Assembly: GCA_036971475.1 (NCBI GenBank)
Contig: JBAIZL010000004.1
Location: 70,623,893 to 70,687,892, forward strand
Source: Prosapia bicincta
Lineage: Eukaryota; Arthropoda; Insecta; Hemiptera; Cercopidae
Direction of reading: 5' to 3'
DNA length: 64,000 nt
Shown here in pieces: positions 12,402 to 26,300 of the stretch; within the stretch, counting starts at the first letter, position 1; each line of letters opens with the position of its first letter. Both the position numbers and the translations under genes were made by a program. The notes under the pieces are model-generated. The model saw only the letters and a program-made list of their open reading frames with translations. It ran no database searches and was not told where the DNA came from.

Positions 12402-15400
12402 TTATTTGCTTCAATAAAATAATTTAACTTAGCCTATTTAGCCTATAGAATAGAATTGTTGAAAAGTATAAGAGCATCAACTTTAGCTAAACAAAAGCCT
12501 GAACATATTAAATGGTTCATAATGTAAGTGGTGTCCATAAAGAGACTTAGTTTTACATAAACTACATAAAGATTTTGAAATGTATACACTTAAAATATAT
12601 AAAATAGTTTGAAGTAGTTCTTTCATTGTTTTATAATGAAGATATTCATTTGAATCATTTTGACCAGCAACTGTCTTCTTGATTTTTATGATAGTATGGG
12701 TGGAGGAATTATATTTTTTGGTTCTAGGAAATTTAAGGAATATTTATGTCAAAGATGTACGAGAATTGTTTATGCAGTTGGAGGTTAAGAATGTAATTAG
12801 GTGTATAATTTGAAAATTTAATATTGAAGTCTATGTTATTCTTGGTTTTATTTGTTAACTTAGACTTGTTTGACTTTTAAAGAAGTTAAAGAAAAAAGTA
12901 CAGTCTAGTTTAGTACAGGACCCATGGATTGCTTACCCAAATTTTATCAGATAAAGCCTTATGTCAAAATTAAGAACAAATTGTATCCTAGCCATAAAAG
13001 CCAAGAGATCAGTTGCAGGAAGTCCTCGTTATTAACAAAAGAAATGCTACTTTAGGTAGGATTATGCTTCCTCATTGAATAATAATGCTAATAATATTGC
13101 TCATGTTGAAACAAAACCAATTTGGACTTTATGTTAATAAGTTCAATATCTTGGAATAATTTCAAATTTAAAACTTACCTTATCTTCAGTTGATTTTAAA
13201 CAGATCTTCTTTGTGCCTTTATTTTGGATTAAATATAAATAAAATATGACTTTATATACACATACACACACTAGCACATTTCTGGTAAAATATATGTTAG
13301 AAATGACTTGAATGCAAGAAATTTTAACCCGTATTCCTAATAGTAACATTTTCAACTAATCCTTTTTCTTGCAGAGTGATTTTTTGTTTCATTGTATTAT
13401 TTTAATGCAATCTTTTACATTAACTGAATTTTTCAACTTAAAATTTTATACCCTTCCCTTGGATTTTTGTATTTTTTTCAGTAAGTCCGGCCAATAAAAA
13501 TGTATATTTTAGTATGGTGTTTTATTTTCAACTATCTGCATAGTTTTACAGCAAAAGTTCGTGTCAGGCACTAAATCTCTAGGCTTTTGTAAAAACCAAC
13601 ACCTCTCTTCTTCATTATGAGGTTTTTGTAAATGTTTTTCGCAAAAGCTTTATGCTTTTCTTGTTTGTATTCCTTGAATAATAATCTGTCAGGATGATTT
13701 CATTTTGCCATTGGTGAAACACACCAAGAGTCCTGTAAAGGACTAAATGTAGCAGTATTGCTGAAGGACTGTTGCTTTTCCGGCATAGAAAACTGACTTT
13801 CTCAGGGAAAGCTTCTGTTAGTATTCAGTTCACTGTAAACATCTATCCAGGAGTAAGATGAGAACCAACCAGCACTCCCAACTACTAGAATATATTTGAA
13901 TACTTTTTCATATTTTACTTATAAAACACATATGATTTTAGGTATATAAAATTTAAGAAATATTTTTAAAGATTGATATTTATAAATTGATAAAACATGT
14001 AACTTTATGATTGAAAATAATAGAATTGATTGAATAATAAAAGGGGTATAGTCCAGTTACTGAGGGATTTGCCTCGGAATTCCTTATAACTGATCTGATT
14101 TATTTCATATTTTGTCAATTGGTGAAAAATTACCCAAGGAACTAAAGTTATTTATGGTGATGTGAGCTTCGACCCTAGAAAGGGTTGCTCCACCTGTGAA
14201 ATTCTTTTACTCGATAAAGAAACAAATTTTAAGCAAAAATGTATACAGTTTTTTTGTTAGATTAATACTTTTTAAAAAAGTTAGATTTTTCAAAAACAAG
14301 GGTTTTAAACTGTTTTGTATGAATAACTAAACAAATTTAGTGTTTCTTCAAAGAAAAATAAAATAAAGCAATTTAAAAGAGATTGGTTTTATTATAAATA
14401 CTGTGTGCAATATAGAATGAAATATGACTGGATAAAGAAGACTCATTTTTTGTCGACTACTTGAGTTGATGTACCCTATTTAATATCTTATAACCGAAAA
14501 CTAATAAAATTTTTGGTGAAAACTTCTATAATGTTTCTCAAGGTCTTTAAAAATCCTTGAAAGGAGCACAAGTTAAAATCTTTTAACTAAAACTAAGAGA
14601 GTTATGTTGAAAGAGCTTCAATTCAACTGCAAAAATTGGTTTTGAAAAAACTAGGATACATCCGTATAACATAAAACATTTGTTTGCTCCATCTGATGAA
14701 ATCTGAGGGATCTGATCTAATCATGCATCATCCACTCTACCTCCTGGGAACAAAGCATTATCATCAGTTACAGCATTGATCCAACATCATGCCAATCTCC
14801 TGTGTTAAAAACCCCTGCAGCATTGAAAAAGACTTCTCCAAACTCATCATCTAAAGTGTCATATATTATCATATCATTTGTAATGCTTAAGGTTGGTCTA
14901 CATGAAGATCATTGATATAAGAAAAAACTAGGCAAAAGATGAGAGACAAAATAGCGATTCTAAAATTATCAACATATAAGAAAGAGGTATAAGCTGAAGT
15001 GAAAGAAAAAGAAGAGTTTATTGTAAAAAGAAGAGTTGTAAGAAACTGTTTATTGTTGAAGATAATTAAGGAAACGCTTTTACAATCTCTTTTAAGTATC
15101 CTTTTGGTTAGGAACTACCAAGAGTTTTTCTAAAAGAAAAGCTGACTTTGGTTCTCGTAAGAGCCCCTGCAGACTGCATGAAGAGATATGTATCTGCGCA
15201 CATTACAGCGATTCATTGTCGGCCAATAAAAAAAGTTTGATGTGCATCCCGATTGCCTTTAAACTATTCTATCGGGGAACTGTTTAATCAGTATTAGCTA
15301 GTATCCACTTCCCCATACTTGACGATACTTTAGTCTTCTGACTCACCTGTTCAATTCGCTTTGAGCTTTGGTGTCGGACAGTTGTCTCGTGCATATATTT

Positions 15401-18400
15401 CTTTTATATTATATTATATATAATAATTCATACTATAATGGCATCACCCAATTCACTATCGTTAATTGTAGAAACATCCATCAAAACGTTGATTGAAGAA
15501 GTCGAAATAAGATGCCTATTATATTGAAGCAAAGGGACTTGGATGATTATGCTTTGTTGAAAGCCTTAAATGAAACTCAAGTCGATGAAAATGTAAACTT
15601 GCTTTCTCTCTAGTCCCTTCACTCCAAATTTTAACTGTTGGAAAACTTAATGCTAAAATAAGTATTCTTGGCGTTTGAAAACAGATAAGACTAGCTAAGT
15701 GTGTTCAGTTTACTTCTCACCCAACATAGTACAGCAACCCTTGTCCACTTGTCCTGTTTATCGAGGGACTAACAACATGGTACCATAACAACAATTACAG
15801 CGTACAACTACGTCTACACTATCTCCCAAGTTTCTACTGACAACCATGCAAAACATTCACCACTAGCCAACTCCAACGATACAGCCCAGTCTTATTTACA
15901 GGTAATTCGCAAATATATGACTTTTAAACAACTTAATTTCTTAAAATAACGAACTTTGTAATTTTAATTCTAATAAAAATAGTTGAAAAGTATTTATGGT
16001 TTATCTTATCCTATCGAATCACTCAATCTCTCCTCCCCAGGTAAGGCAAATCTTAATTTATATCTAATTAGCTTGACAAGTGGTTACAAGCCTGCTATTG
16101 CTGGTCCAATTAGCTTGACAAGTGGATACAAGCTTGCTATTGCTGGTCCAATTAGCTTGACAAGTGGATACGAGCTTGCTATTGCTGGTGCAATTAGCTT
16201 CACAAGTGGATACGAGCTTGCTATTGCTAGTGCAATTAGCTTGACAAGTGGATACAAGCTTGCTATTGCTGGTCCAATTAGCTTGACAAGTGGATACAAG
16301 CTTGCTATTACTGGTCCAATTAGCTTGACAAGTGGATACAAGCTTGCTATTGCTGGTCCAATTAGCTTCACAAGTGGATACAAGCTTGCTATTGCTGGTC
16401 CAATTAGCTTGACAAGTGGATACGAGCTTGCTATTGCTGGTTCAATTAGTTTGACAAGTGGATACAAGCTTGCTATTGCTGGTCCAATTAGCTTGACAAG
16501 TGGATACGAGCTTGCTATTGCTGGTCCAATTAGCTTGACAAGTGGATACGAGCTTGCTATTGCTGGTCCAATTAGCTTGACAAGTGGATACAAGCTTGCT
16601 ATTGCTGGTCCAATTAGCTTGACAAGTGGATACAAGCTTGCTATTGCTGGTCCAATTAGCTTGACAAGTGGATACAAGCTTGCTATTGCTGGTCCAATTA
16701 GCTTGACAAGTGGATACAAGCTTGCTATTGCTGGTCCAATTAGCTTGACAAGTGGATACGAGCTTGCTATTGCTGGTTCAATTAGCTTGACAAGTGGATA
16801 CGAGCTTGCTATTGCTGGTCCAATTAGCTTGACAAGTGGATACGAGCTTGCTATTGCTGGTCCAATTAGCTTGACAAGTGGATACGAGCTTGCTATTGCT
16901 GGTCCAATTAGCTTGACAAGTGGATACAAGCTTGCTATTGCTGGTCCAATTAGCTTGACAAGTGGATACGAGCTTGCTATTGCTGGTCCAATTAGCTTGA
17001 CAAGCGGATACAAGCTTGCTATTGCTGGTCCAATTAGCTTGACAAGTGGATACAAGCTTGCTATTGCTGGTCCAATTAGCTTGACAAGTGGATACGAGCT
17101 TGCTATTGCTGGTCTAATTAGCTTGACAAGTGGATACAAGCTTGCTATTGCTGGTCCAATTAGCTTGACAAGTGGATACAAGCTTGCTATTGCTGGTCCA
17201 ATTAGCTTGACAAGTCCATTGAAGCTCCTTACGCTCATAATTTTGTCAGGTAATCAAGTAATTTGGAATGCAGTGTGTAAAATTGTCCACTAACTAATCT
17301 ATCACTCAGAATGGGATGCACTCAATACTCACAGAAACTCTTCTTGTTTTTGCTTCTCCGTTGTATGAGAGCAATAATATTTTGGGACAATATTGTATTT
17401 ATTTTCATTGTGGGACCTCTTACTTTAGCCGTCAGTTACAAGTAAGTAAATTGTTTGAGAATAGTCAGTCAGCTGTTGGCTATTCTGCACACTCTTCACC
17501 AACCAAACTGTTTAGTTGGCTTGATGTGCGCACTAGTAGCCCAACCCTGCTAAACTATCAGTCGATAAAAAGTCTGCAGTCTGCGGAGGCCCTAAATATG
17601 ATGTTCCACTTGGAACAAAAACATTCAAAAGTGACAAAAGTCCTCAGAATCTTCTGATGAAATGATTCTGATAACTCTTGCATATTTTGCAATAAGTTAT
17701 AAACCAATTCTAAAGAAAAAAATAATCCAGTTTTGCTAGTTGCAGATATTGGGAGCACAATGCTTGTTTAAATGTTTATAAAGAAGATGAACAGTTTCTC
17801 TGTGACCTATGTAGTTGTGCGGTTAACAAGCATTATCAAGTTTTAAAAAAATCACTTTCAGTTTTGAGTTGTAAGAAAATAACAAAAACAAAGTGTTTAA
17901 CTGTATTACATATGTCTTATATAAAAATAAATTGCTTAGATTACTATCCATTGGTTTAATTGTGCATCACATTCTTATATGAATAGTTGTAGAAAATAGT
18001 TGGAACTTTGCTCTGGTTATACTTTTTTTTAAAATAAACAGGCTAGTATAAACCGGCATTTATTATTTAAAATGAGTAATCTAAAGTCATGAACTAGATT
18101 CTACTTGAAATTTTAAGCCACTTTAGATACAATAGATTTTGATATATACTATAGAGTTTCCATTTTGTGCAACTTTCCGCTATACTTATTTAGTCAAACT
18201 CCCATAACTGAACTACCGGTTGTGTATTCCTGGTTGTTCTAATACATAACTAGTATTTCCAGTTAAATTTAATTTTTCTACCAATCAAAAATTTTAAATA
18301 CTTCAGCCAAACTATGTGTTCATTTATGGAAGATTAATTCCTGATTAACTCGAACCTTAAGAGATACTTAATATCCTACTATTCGAACTGAAAAATGTGC

Positions 18401-21400
18401 TTTTGTTACTTATTCAGAAGACTAATATTAGTAGAGTTATAAGAAAAAATGCTGTACCACAAACAATTAGAAATCTATATTTTTATTGTTATAGTTTAGC
18501 AACCTTTTCAAGTAAAGAATTATTTCACATCTATGTAACATGCCAGATTTGTGTGATAACAGCATTCTGACTCTTGACTTAAGGAATGTGTACTGTATAC
18601 ACAAAATATATACTAGAGGGAAAGCCTGTTTATTTTAACCATAGATTTTAAAGTTGCGTATATCTAAATGTACTTTTTTACATGTCATTAATGTACTTAT
18701 AGTAAAAAATCTATTCTTGATTATTGCTAGTAGTGATATTTTATAATAATATCATGTAAAATTCGATGCACCAACCAAAATTAGAATTTTTAGTGCCATA
18801 ATGTTAAAAGTCATGACTTGATGTCACATGAAAACATATAGGCCAACTGTACAGAACTTCTGGAACTTACTGCTAATCTTGATTAAGATAAAAAATTTGA
18901 TGAAAAGAAATAAACCAAAGGAAAAAGAAATATTTAATAATTAAAAAATGCTACCCATTTTAAAATTGTTGAACTAATTCAGAAACATTCAAAGTTGTGT
19001 ACACAACTCACCTAAGAGTTTAATTGCAATTAAATGAATAGTACAGGAATAAACACTATATTAAAGATGAATGGAGTCAATTACATATACAGATTATATC
19101 ATAATTAATTGTATGCTATTAATTTTGATTAAGAAACATATTTTTTGATGGAAATTAATATAAAAATTGGTCTCAATCAATATAAGAGCTTTTAGAATTA
19201 TAACAGCAACAAAAATTTTTGAATGTATTTGTAATGATGTCATATTTTCATTTCTGTTTATTTTTGTAATGTGCAGGAAAGAATAGTAGTTTCAAATTCT
19301 GAATGGGTTGTGGTTGTACCTTATTGGGCAGTTTGGCCTTACGAAACTATGGTTTTACCAAGAAAACATATTAAACGCATAACGGAATTAACTTTGACAC
19401 AAATAAATTCACTGGCTGATATAATCAAACAAATTACGATAAAATATGACAATCTGTTCAAGGTGTCTTTTCCGTACTCTATGGGATGGCATGGTAAGAT
19501 ACTTAATATTTTTTTAATAAATAATATTTAATTTTATGTACATACTTAGATTTTACATGTATTTTACATACTTAGATTCACATTGATTACAAATACATTT
19601 ATATAATCATATTACGATGTTTGTACATGTTATAAAAAGAACAAGTTAATTAATTATAAGAGATACTAGTTGAAAATTAATTTATTAACTATTCAATAAT
19701 GATGCCTTTTTGAACATGTATACATTTCTATAAACACTTCTAATGTTATATTAACAAGTTTTTAATATTTTATTTATACAAATTGGATTTAGCCCACTAT
19801 TTAAATAGTTTTGTTTGTAATGATCAAACTGTTGAGAAATATTTCTCTTTTGAGTCAATATCCTAATTGATTGTCATAGTCTCCATGTTAAACATAATTT
19901 TGTAATAAAAATATTGTATATGATGGAAGTTATTATTTATTAAACAATTGAACTAAATAAAAGAAATGTAATTAATATGAATTTAAATTTTCAGGAAGAA
20001 AACTAATGTTGTATAAAATAATGGTAATGTAAATAGATTAATTATTAAAATAATTACATTTTAATCTACTGTCTTAAAGATTTGCCTCTTTACATAAGAA
20101 TTTACATGGAAGGAGATTATGTACATCTCAGATCTCTTCAGAAATATTCTCCCTCTTTGCCGAATTTCTTGTAATATTATTACATTATTTGCTTTCTCCC
20201 AGAATTTGTGATTGTATGAAACAGAGGAATAATCCATCAGTATGAATTACCCAGAAAAGGATTTAGATCTAATACAGAAAATAGTTTTTTTTTTGGCATG
20301 GAATATATTACAGAAAGTTTCACTGTATATCTTGGAAATATTTATTATTTAAAATATCTGAATAATGGGTTAGGTTGTATGGAACATGGTTTCATTCATA
20401 AAATGTTGAAGGATTGCTACGAGATTCATAATTCAACTTGGGAGAATACGCGACATGATTTTACTCTCCGGTACTAATTACCTGTTTTGCTTCTATTTTC
20501 TATTTTTTTCATTTCACTTAGAAATTCTCTCTTGATATAAAACAATAAACTTTTAGTGCTGTAGGATATATTACTAAAAATTGTTTTATAAATAAAGCCA
20601 AAACTTGAGTAACTTATTGTTGGCAAGTGTCAAAACCATTTTCCTTCTTCTTTATGTGTCCTGTCCATTATAAATGTTTGCTATTATCAGAGCGATTTTA
20701 ACTTTGTTTTTCACACCTAAGAATAGTTTTGTTTTGTGTAAGTTGTTTAGTCACAAACGTCTTTTTCTTTTGGGTCTACGTTTAACTTCCCCTGAACTTC
20801 GAGTTGTAGATGGTATTTACCATGTTTCGTCAAATGATTTAAGATATTTAATCTACCCCTTTTTAATAGCAAATTATTCTTCATTTTCTTCCCTATTCAG
20901 CATAATAATTTCACATGATCAGTATACGCGACTCAGAGAATATATCAGTATACCCACACTTTAAACACCTCTAGACTCTTCATTGATGTCTCCATCAATG
21001 CCAAACCTCTGGACCTTACAGCATAACATGAAATATGTAACATTGGGGCAGTCTTATTTTCAGTACAAGAGATATACTGCTGTGTCTGAATATATTTCTC
21101 TTGTTGTTAAATGCTGCCGTGGCGTTTTCAACTCTGAAACATATTTGGACTGTTTAGTTTCATTTAGATTTAGTAATAGTTGTGAATTACTTGTATTAAT
21201 CCATATGTTGGATAAACTTGTTAGTTACTATGACCTGTCTGACAGATTGCTGAGTTTTACTTACCAGAATCCGTTTCAGAATTCCACTCTCCTCACTAGT
21301 TCAGCTAGATGCTGTGTAGTTCACATATAGTATTAGCAAGTACGACTGTATTATTGGCATATCTGATATTGTTTATTAATTCTCCATTTATCTTGATGCT

Positions 21401-23343
21401 TCCTTTAGTTAACCTTAGAACTTGAAATTTTTTTTAAAAATTAATTTAAAAAAATAGCTGATATAAAAAAAATATATATTCCTGCCACATGCCCTTTCTA
21501 ATTTCAATAATCTCAGTAAATAAACTATGAATTTTTACTCTAGCTGACAGCTGATTCCAGTAAAGATTTGCTACAGTTTGGATGTCCTTGTAGTCAATAC
21601 CTATATTCTGGACTGTTTCTATTAGTTGGTCAAATCTTACATTGTAAACAATTTTAGAATAACCAACAAACCCATTGTAGACAGAGATTTTTTCACATCT
21701 CTGCACTGTTGTATCAGTATTTGGAAACAGAATAATGATTTTCTTGTGGCAAGAACATTTCAAAACAAAAACTGAGTTTTCTAACTCAGCCTCAAATTTG
21801 TTATAGATTCTGTAAAGACTTTTGTGATATGATTAAATCGGCTAATAAATACATGTTATTCGTAATGTTTAGAACTAGACTTTTTGTGACTTCATTCAAT
21901 GATAATTGATTGTAACTAGTTTTCTAGTATAACTGTATAAAACAACTGTGGCGTAATGTTTAACATAAATAAATGAAACCTCTCAACCACAAATAACTTT
22001 CTTCTTTTATTTAAAACCTTATGTACATTTCGATTGCATAGCAATCATCCTCAGAGGTAATTTACAATGAAAATCATTTACAATGAGATATTTTCATTGT
22101 AAATTACTTCTGAGGATGATTGCTATGCAATCGAAATGTTTATAAGGTGTTAAATAAAAGAAGAAAGTTATTTGTGGTTGAGAGGTTTCATTTATTTATG
22201 TTAGTTTTCCAGTACTTCACCACTGTGATATATACTCTTCAGAAGAATGGTCAGAGTGTCCAGGAATCAATTGTCTGTTTAACCTAGGAGCTTTAGTTTT
22301 TCACCATGAATATTATTGGGACCTGGAGATGGTTTATGTTTGAGGAATTTTATGGCTTATCTTAACTCCAATTTGAGGATGGTGGTAAACTTCATTTTGG
22401 CAAACTAGGTGTTTATTTGGATAGCCTGATACAAAATATCTTACTGTGTGCATCTTAGGTGAATTGAGGGTTTATGTTTGAGGAATTTTATGGCTTATCT
22501 TAACTCCAATTTGAGGATGGTGGTAAACTTCATTTTGGCAAACTAGGTGTTTATTTGGATAGCCTGATACAAAATATTTACTGTGTGCATCTTAGGTGAA
22601 TTGAGGGTTTATGTTTGAGGAATTTTATGGCTTATCTTAACTCCAATTTGAGGATGGTGGTAAACTTCATTTTGGCAAACTAGGTGTTTATTTGGATAGC
22701 CTGATACAAAATATCTTACTATGTGCATCTTAGGTGAATTGAGGGTTTATGTTTGAGGAATTTTATGGCTTATCTTAACTCCAATTTGAGGATGGTGGTG
22801 AACTTCATTTTGGCAAACTAGGTGTTTATTTGGATAGCCTGATACAAAATATCTTACTGTGTGCATCTTAGGTTTATGTTTCTTATGTCTTTCATAAGTT
22901 TTGTTTGCTGTTTTATGGGATATGTGTGTTTTTTGTGCATGTTGGTTGTTTTGAATAAGACATGAACTGCATTTTCTGAAGGTGAACAACTTTGTGTGTT
23001 TTTAAGTAGGGATGGGCCGATTCCGATTCTCGATTCCAGGAATCGTCGATTCTAGGTGGTATCGAGGAATCGTCGATACTCGATTCTTCATTCATAAAAG
23101 TGTTGATTCCAATTCCTATTTTGTTAACTATTAAAATATGCGTTTGGAGTAATTTATTACCAAACAAAATTTATTACCAAAATTTATTATATTTGTGTGG
23201 AAAAATAATTAATTACCAACTATGTCTTATTTATGTATTAGTTGATTTGAATGAATTAAATGATTAAAGTAAACGAAAATATTATTATTTATGAAGCAAC
23301 AGCAGTCAAGATCGTAACCATTTCTGGTGGTTTGACATCACTC

Positions 23344-23390
<47 letters not shown>

Positions 23391-26300
23391 ACTAAATGTC
23401 AGAACAAAACACAAAAAAGTACAGTATAAACTCAATTAACCGTCACCGTCGGAACCGTGGCCATGACGGTTGAGCGAATAGACGGATAACAGAAACACTG
23501 TATTATTCCTCCGAAACTTAACCTTAATAAATATTATAGACAGATATCACTCTCACGGTTGAAGGTTTTGTGTAGCCTATTACATTAAAACAGAACTTTT
23601 AAAAGGTTTTGCCATATGACCAAGATGTTAACTAAATTAATTATTATAGAACTAGCATGTAAGCTAATATAACTTGAAAGAATCGAGAATCGACTAATGA
23701 ATCGAGAATCGAAAGGAAAATTTTAGAATCGGAATCGAAAATTTTAGGAATCGGCCCATCCCTATTTTTAAGCCTCCATTATTTTTTTGGATCTGGCCCC
23801 ATATCAACTTTTTTATTTCTCAAAGTACAAAATGATAAGAGAATAGAACTGAGAACATGTGGAAACCATAAAACAAGAAACGAACATAGTCTAAAGGCTA
23901 GGTAGTTCAAAAGGCTAATTTCGGAGAATTTCCAAAGATGCTTTAAACGATAGAGAAGTGGGGAGCAACAAATGGAGAGTATTTTGAAAAAGAGAAAATT
24001 GATATAAACAAAATTGTGTAAGATTAATTTTATGACCTTAGTTAGTGTACTTATTAGATAGACTTTGTATGTCTGTGAGTAAATTGTAAATTATAACAAT
24101 TTCTTTCGTAAATCTAAGTTCTGTAAATCTAAAATAATGAACTCAATTATTAATACATAACTTAAAAATTACACATTTTAATGGAAATAAATGATAATTT
24201 TTTTATCAATGGTTTTAAAATTTCTCTTTGGTGTCAAGGAGCTCCAACTGGTAAAAAAAAAGATGAAAATATGGATCATTGGGTTTTTCATGGTATTTAT
24301 TATCCACCACTTCTACGTTCTGCAACTGTGAAGAAATTCATGGTGGGGTGAGTAAAAAAAATGTGTTTCTGTTTAAGGATATTTCAATAAATATTTGAAG
24401 GGTTGGGGCTTAACTAACCACTTTGGTTGTGGTAAATTTCTAACCACATTTCTGGAGGAGTTAGTAAACATATGCCATAACCATATAACTCATAAAATAT
24501 GCTATAACCAATATTGAATGAGGAAGTCAATATTGCCTTAATGATGTCTGAAGATGCCTAAAGGTAATGCCTCAAGTTCTGCCACATTACATTTCTTTTT
24601 TTTTCAATAGTTAACACAACAGTAACAGTTTTCAATGTTAATAATTTTGGGCACTAGTTTTCTCGATTAAAAATTAATATCATTTTTTATTAATTATTAT
24701 TATTATGATTTGTTATATTATTAATAATAAAATGTATTAAAAATTATTTCATATAATTAATAAAAAATAGATTTATAGTGGACTAAAAATTTAATTTATT
24801 TGGGCTTTAAAAAAATGCTCATATTTTTCCTGCATGTTTTTTTTTACTGCAAATAATAATTTCAATTATCATTTGTTTGTATTGGTGATAGAAAATATTT
24901 CTTTCTGCCTACGTAAGTATTAACAGTTATTAAATAAAGAATAAAGCAAAGTATAAATGATGAATATCAGATCTTGTGTTCTGCTAAACATTTTCACCAA
25001 TTTTACAATTTCAAACACCCTATTACGAAAAAGGGATCTATGCATATACAATCTTCCCAATCTAGTTCAATCCATCCCAAGAATATTTCCTGCGTTTAGA
25101 ATCAACCCACTAACTCTCCTTACCTCTTCATGACTCTCAGTTACCCTCTTATAAATTTAGCTATAAACATATACAGTAGAGTCTTGATAATTCGAGGTAG
25201 ATGAGACCAAGACCTCTTTGGATTACACGAAATACATTCCTGTCCATTACAGAAATTAGGATTTTAATAAACCCTAATACAATACTATAATTAGAAGTGT
25301 ACAAAATCAGTTTAGAACTTTATATGGTGATTTATTGAAAGTCTGACTCATTTCCTTTCCATACCTCATTAATATAAACATATCTTGGAAGCTCGACTCA
25401 TTTCCTTAGTATACTGTGCTGATATGAACATTTCTTGGAAGCCCTACTCATTTCCTTTGCATATTGTATGGTTATGAACATATTTTTGAAGTCCGAAAAT
25501 ACTCCTCCATGGATAATAAAAGCACCACACTTCGATTTCTCACTGCCCAATTACATAAAACACGATACGTCTGATGTGTTGGCCTGTCGAGAACTGCAGT
25601 AGGTTGTACTTCAGAACGAGTATCTAAAACTGCATTAGCAGGCTCCTCTAAAATTTGGCTAGATAGAGGGGGTAACATGATTAGTAAAGGTGAGTGTCAA
25701 TGATCATCACAAAGAGGCCTCTTAAACCCACACTCAGAATCACAAGACTCGGCCTTACTCAGGGCTACTCCCATTTCCACACGGTCAATCCATGGAATGC
25801 TGAGAAGTTCGTCCCTTCTCTCTCTACTACATATACATTTTTGTTTAATTTTTTTTAGTTCTTACAAAATTCTTTTGACAAAATTTTCTACAAATATGAA
25901 AAACCTTCAGCACCTCTAAATGGCCGGCTTGCACCACCCAAAAGCTGGCACTGTTTGTCACTAAAAACACTTGAACATACGAGTGTTCTTGTATATTAGC
26001 ATGTTACATTTGCCTATAGATGCACTTACTTTGTTTTATTATTGAAGACGACCCTTTCAGGAGATGTATCCTATTCTCAACTTAGACCATAACAAACCTG
26101 TTTGTTTAAGGTAAAGGTAGGCCTGGGATAGTCTAGGGATATTAAGAGGACTATTAGGTGTATTTTTAAAGAGTATGGGGGATTATAATGTCGAAAAGTG
26201 TAAAAATAAAGTCTTAATGACATTGGTTTTTAAAATTTTCTTTGTTTTTAAATTACTTGTTTTAATGTGTAGAACACGAATATCAACTTTTTTTCTGCAG

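Larger units (their letters stand above)
20630..22873 (-). mobile_element. decayed non-LTR retrotransposon (LINE), minus strand, interrupted
   Basis: Reading leftward: 22330-22260 gives [20 protein letters not shown], the RT block around SPGPD. 21763-21446 gives [20 protein letters not shown] and IEIRKGMWQ. About 21400 gives [20 protein letters not shown], where the catalytic YADD has become YANN. 21100-20960 gives [20 protein letters not shown] and [14 protein letters not shown]. About 20720-20660 gives [19 protein letters not shown], matching the C-terminal MIANVRNG tail of a LINE group widespread in arthropods. Frames are broken by stops and shifts, and a PLE-type palindrome sits at 21961-22203. 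Clade not assigned. Inactive. Confidence 0.8.

Noticed and set aside
15190..15450. Possible LTR with primer-binding site (TGGTGTCGGACAG near 15370) ahead of the MASPNSL frame
   Set aside because: No second LTR copy, no TG...CA ends and no pol-type motif downstream.
16084..17238. 384-codon minus-strand frame
   Set aside because: Shadow of the 42-bp minisatellite.
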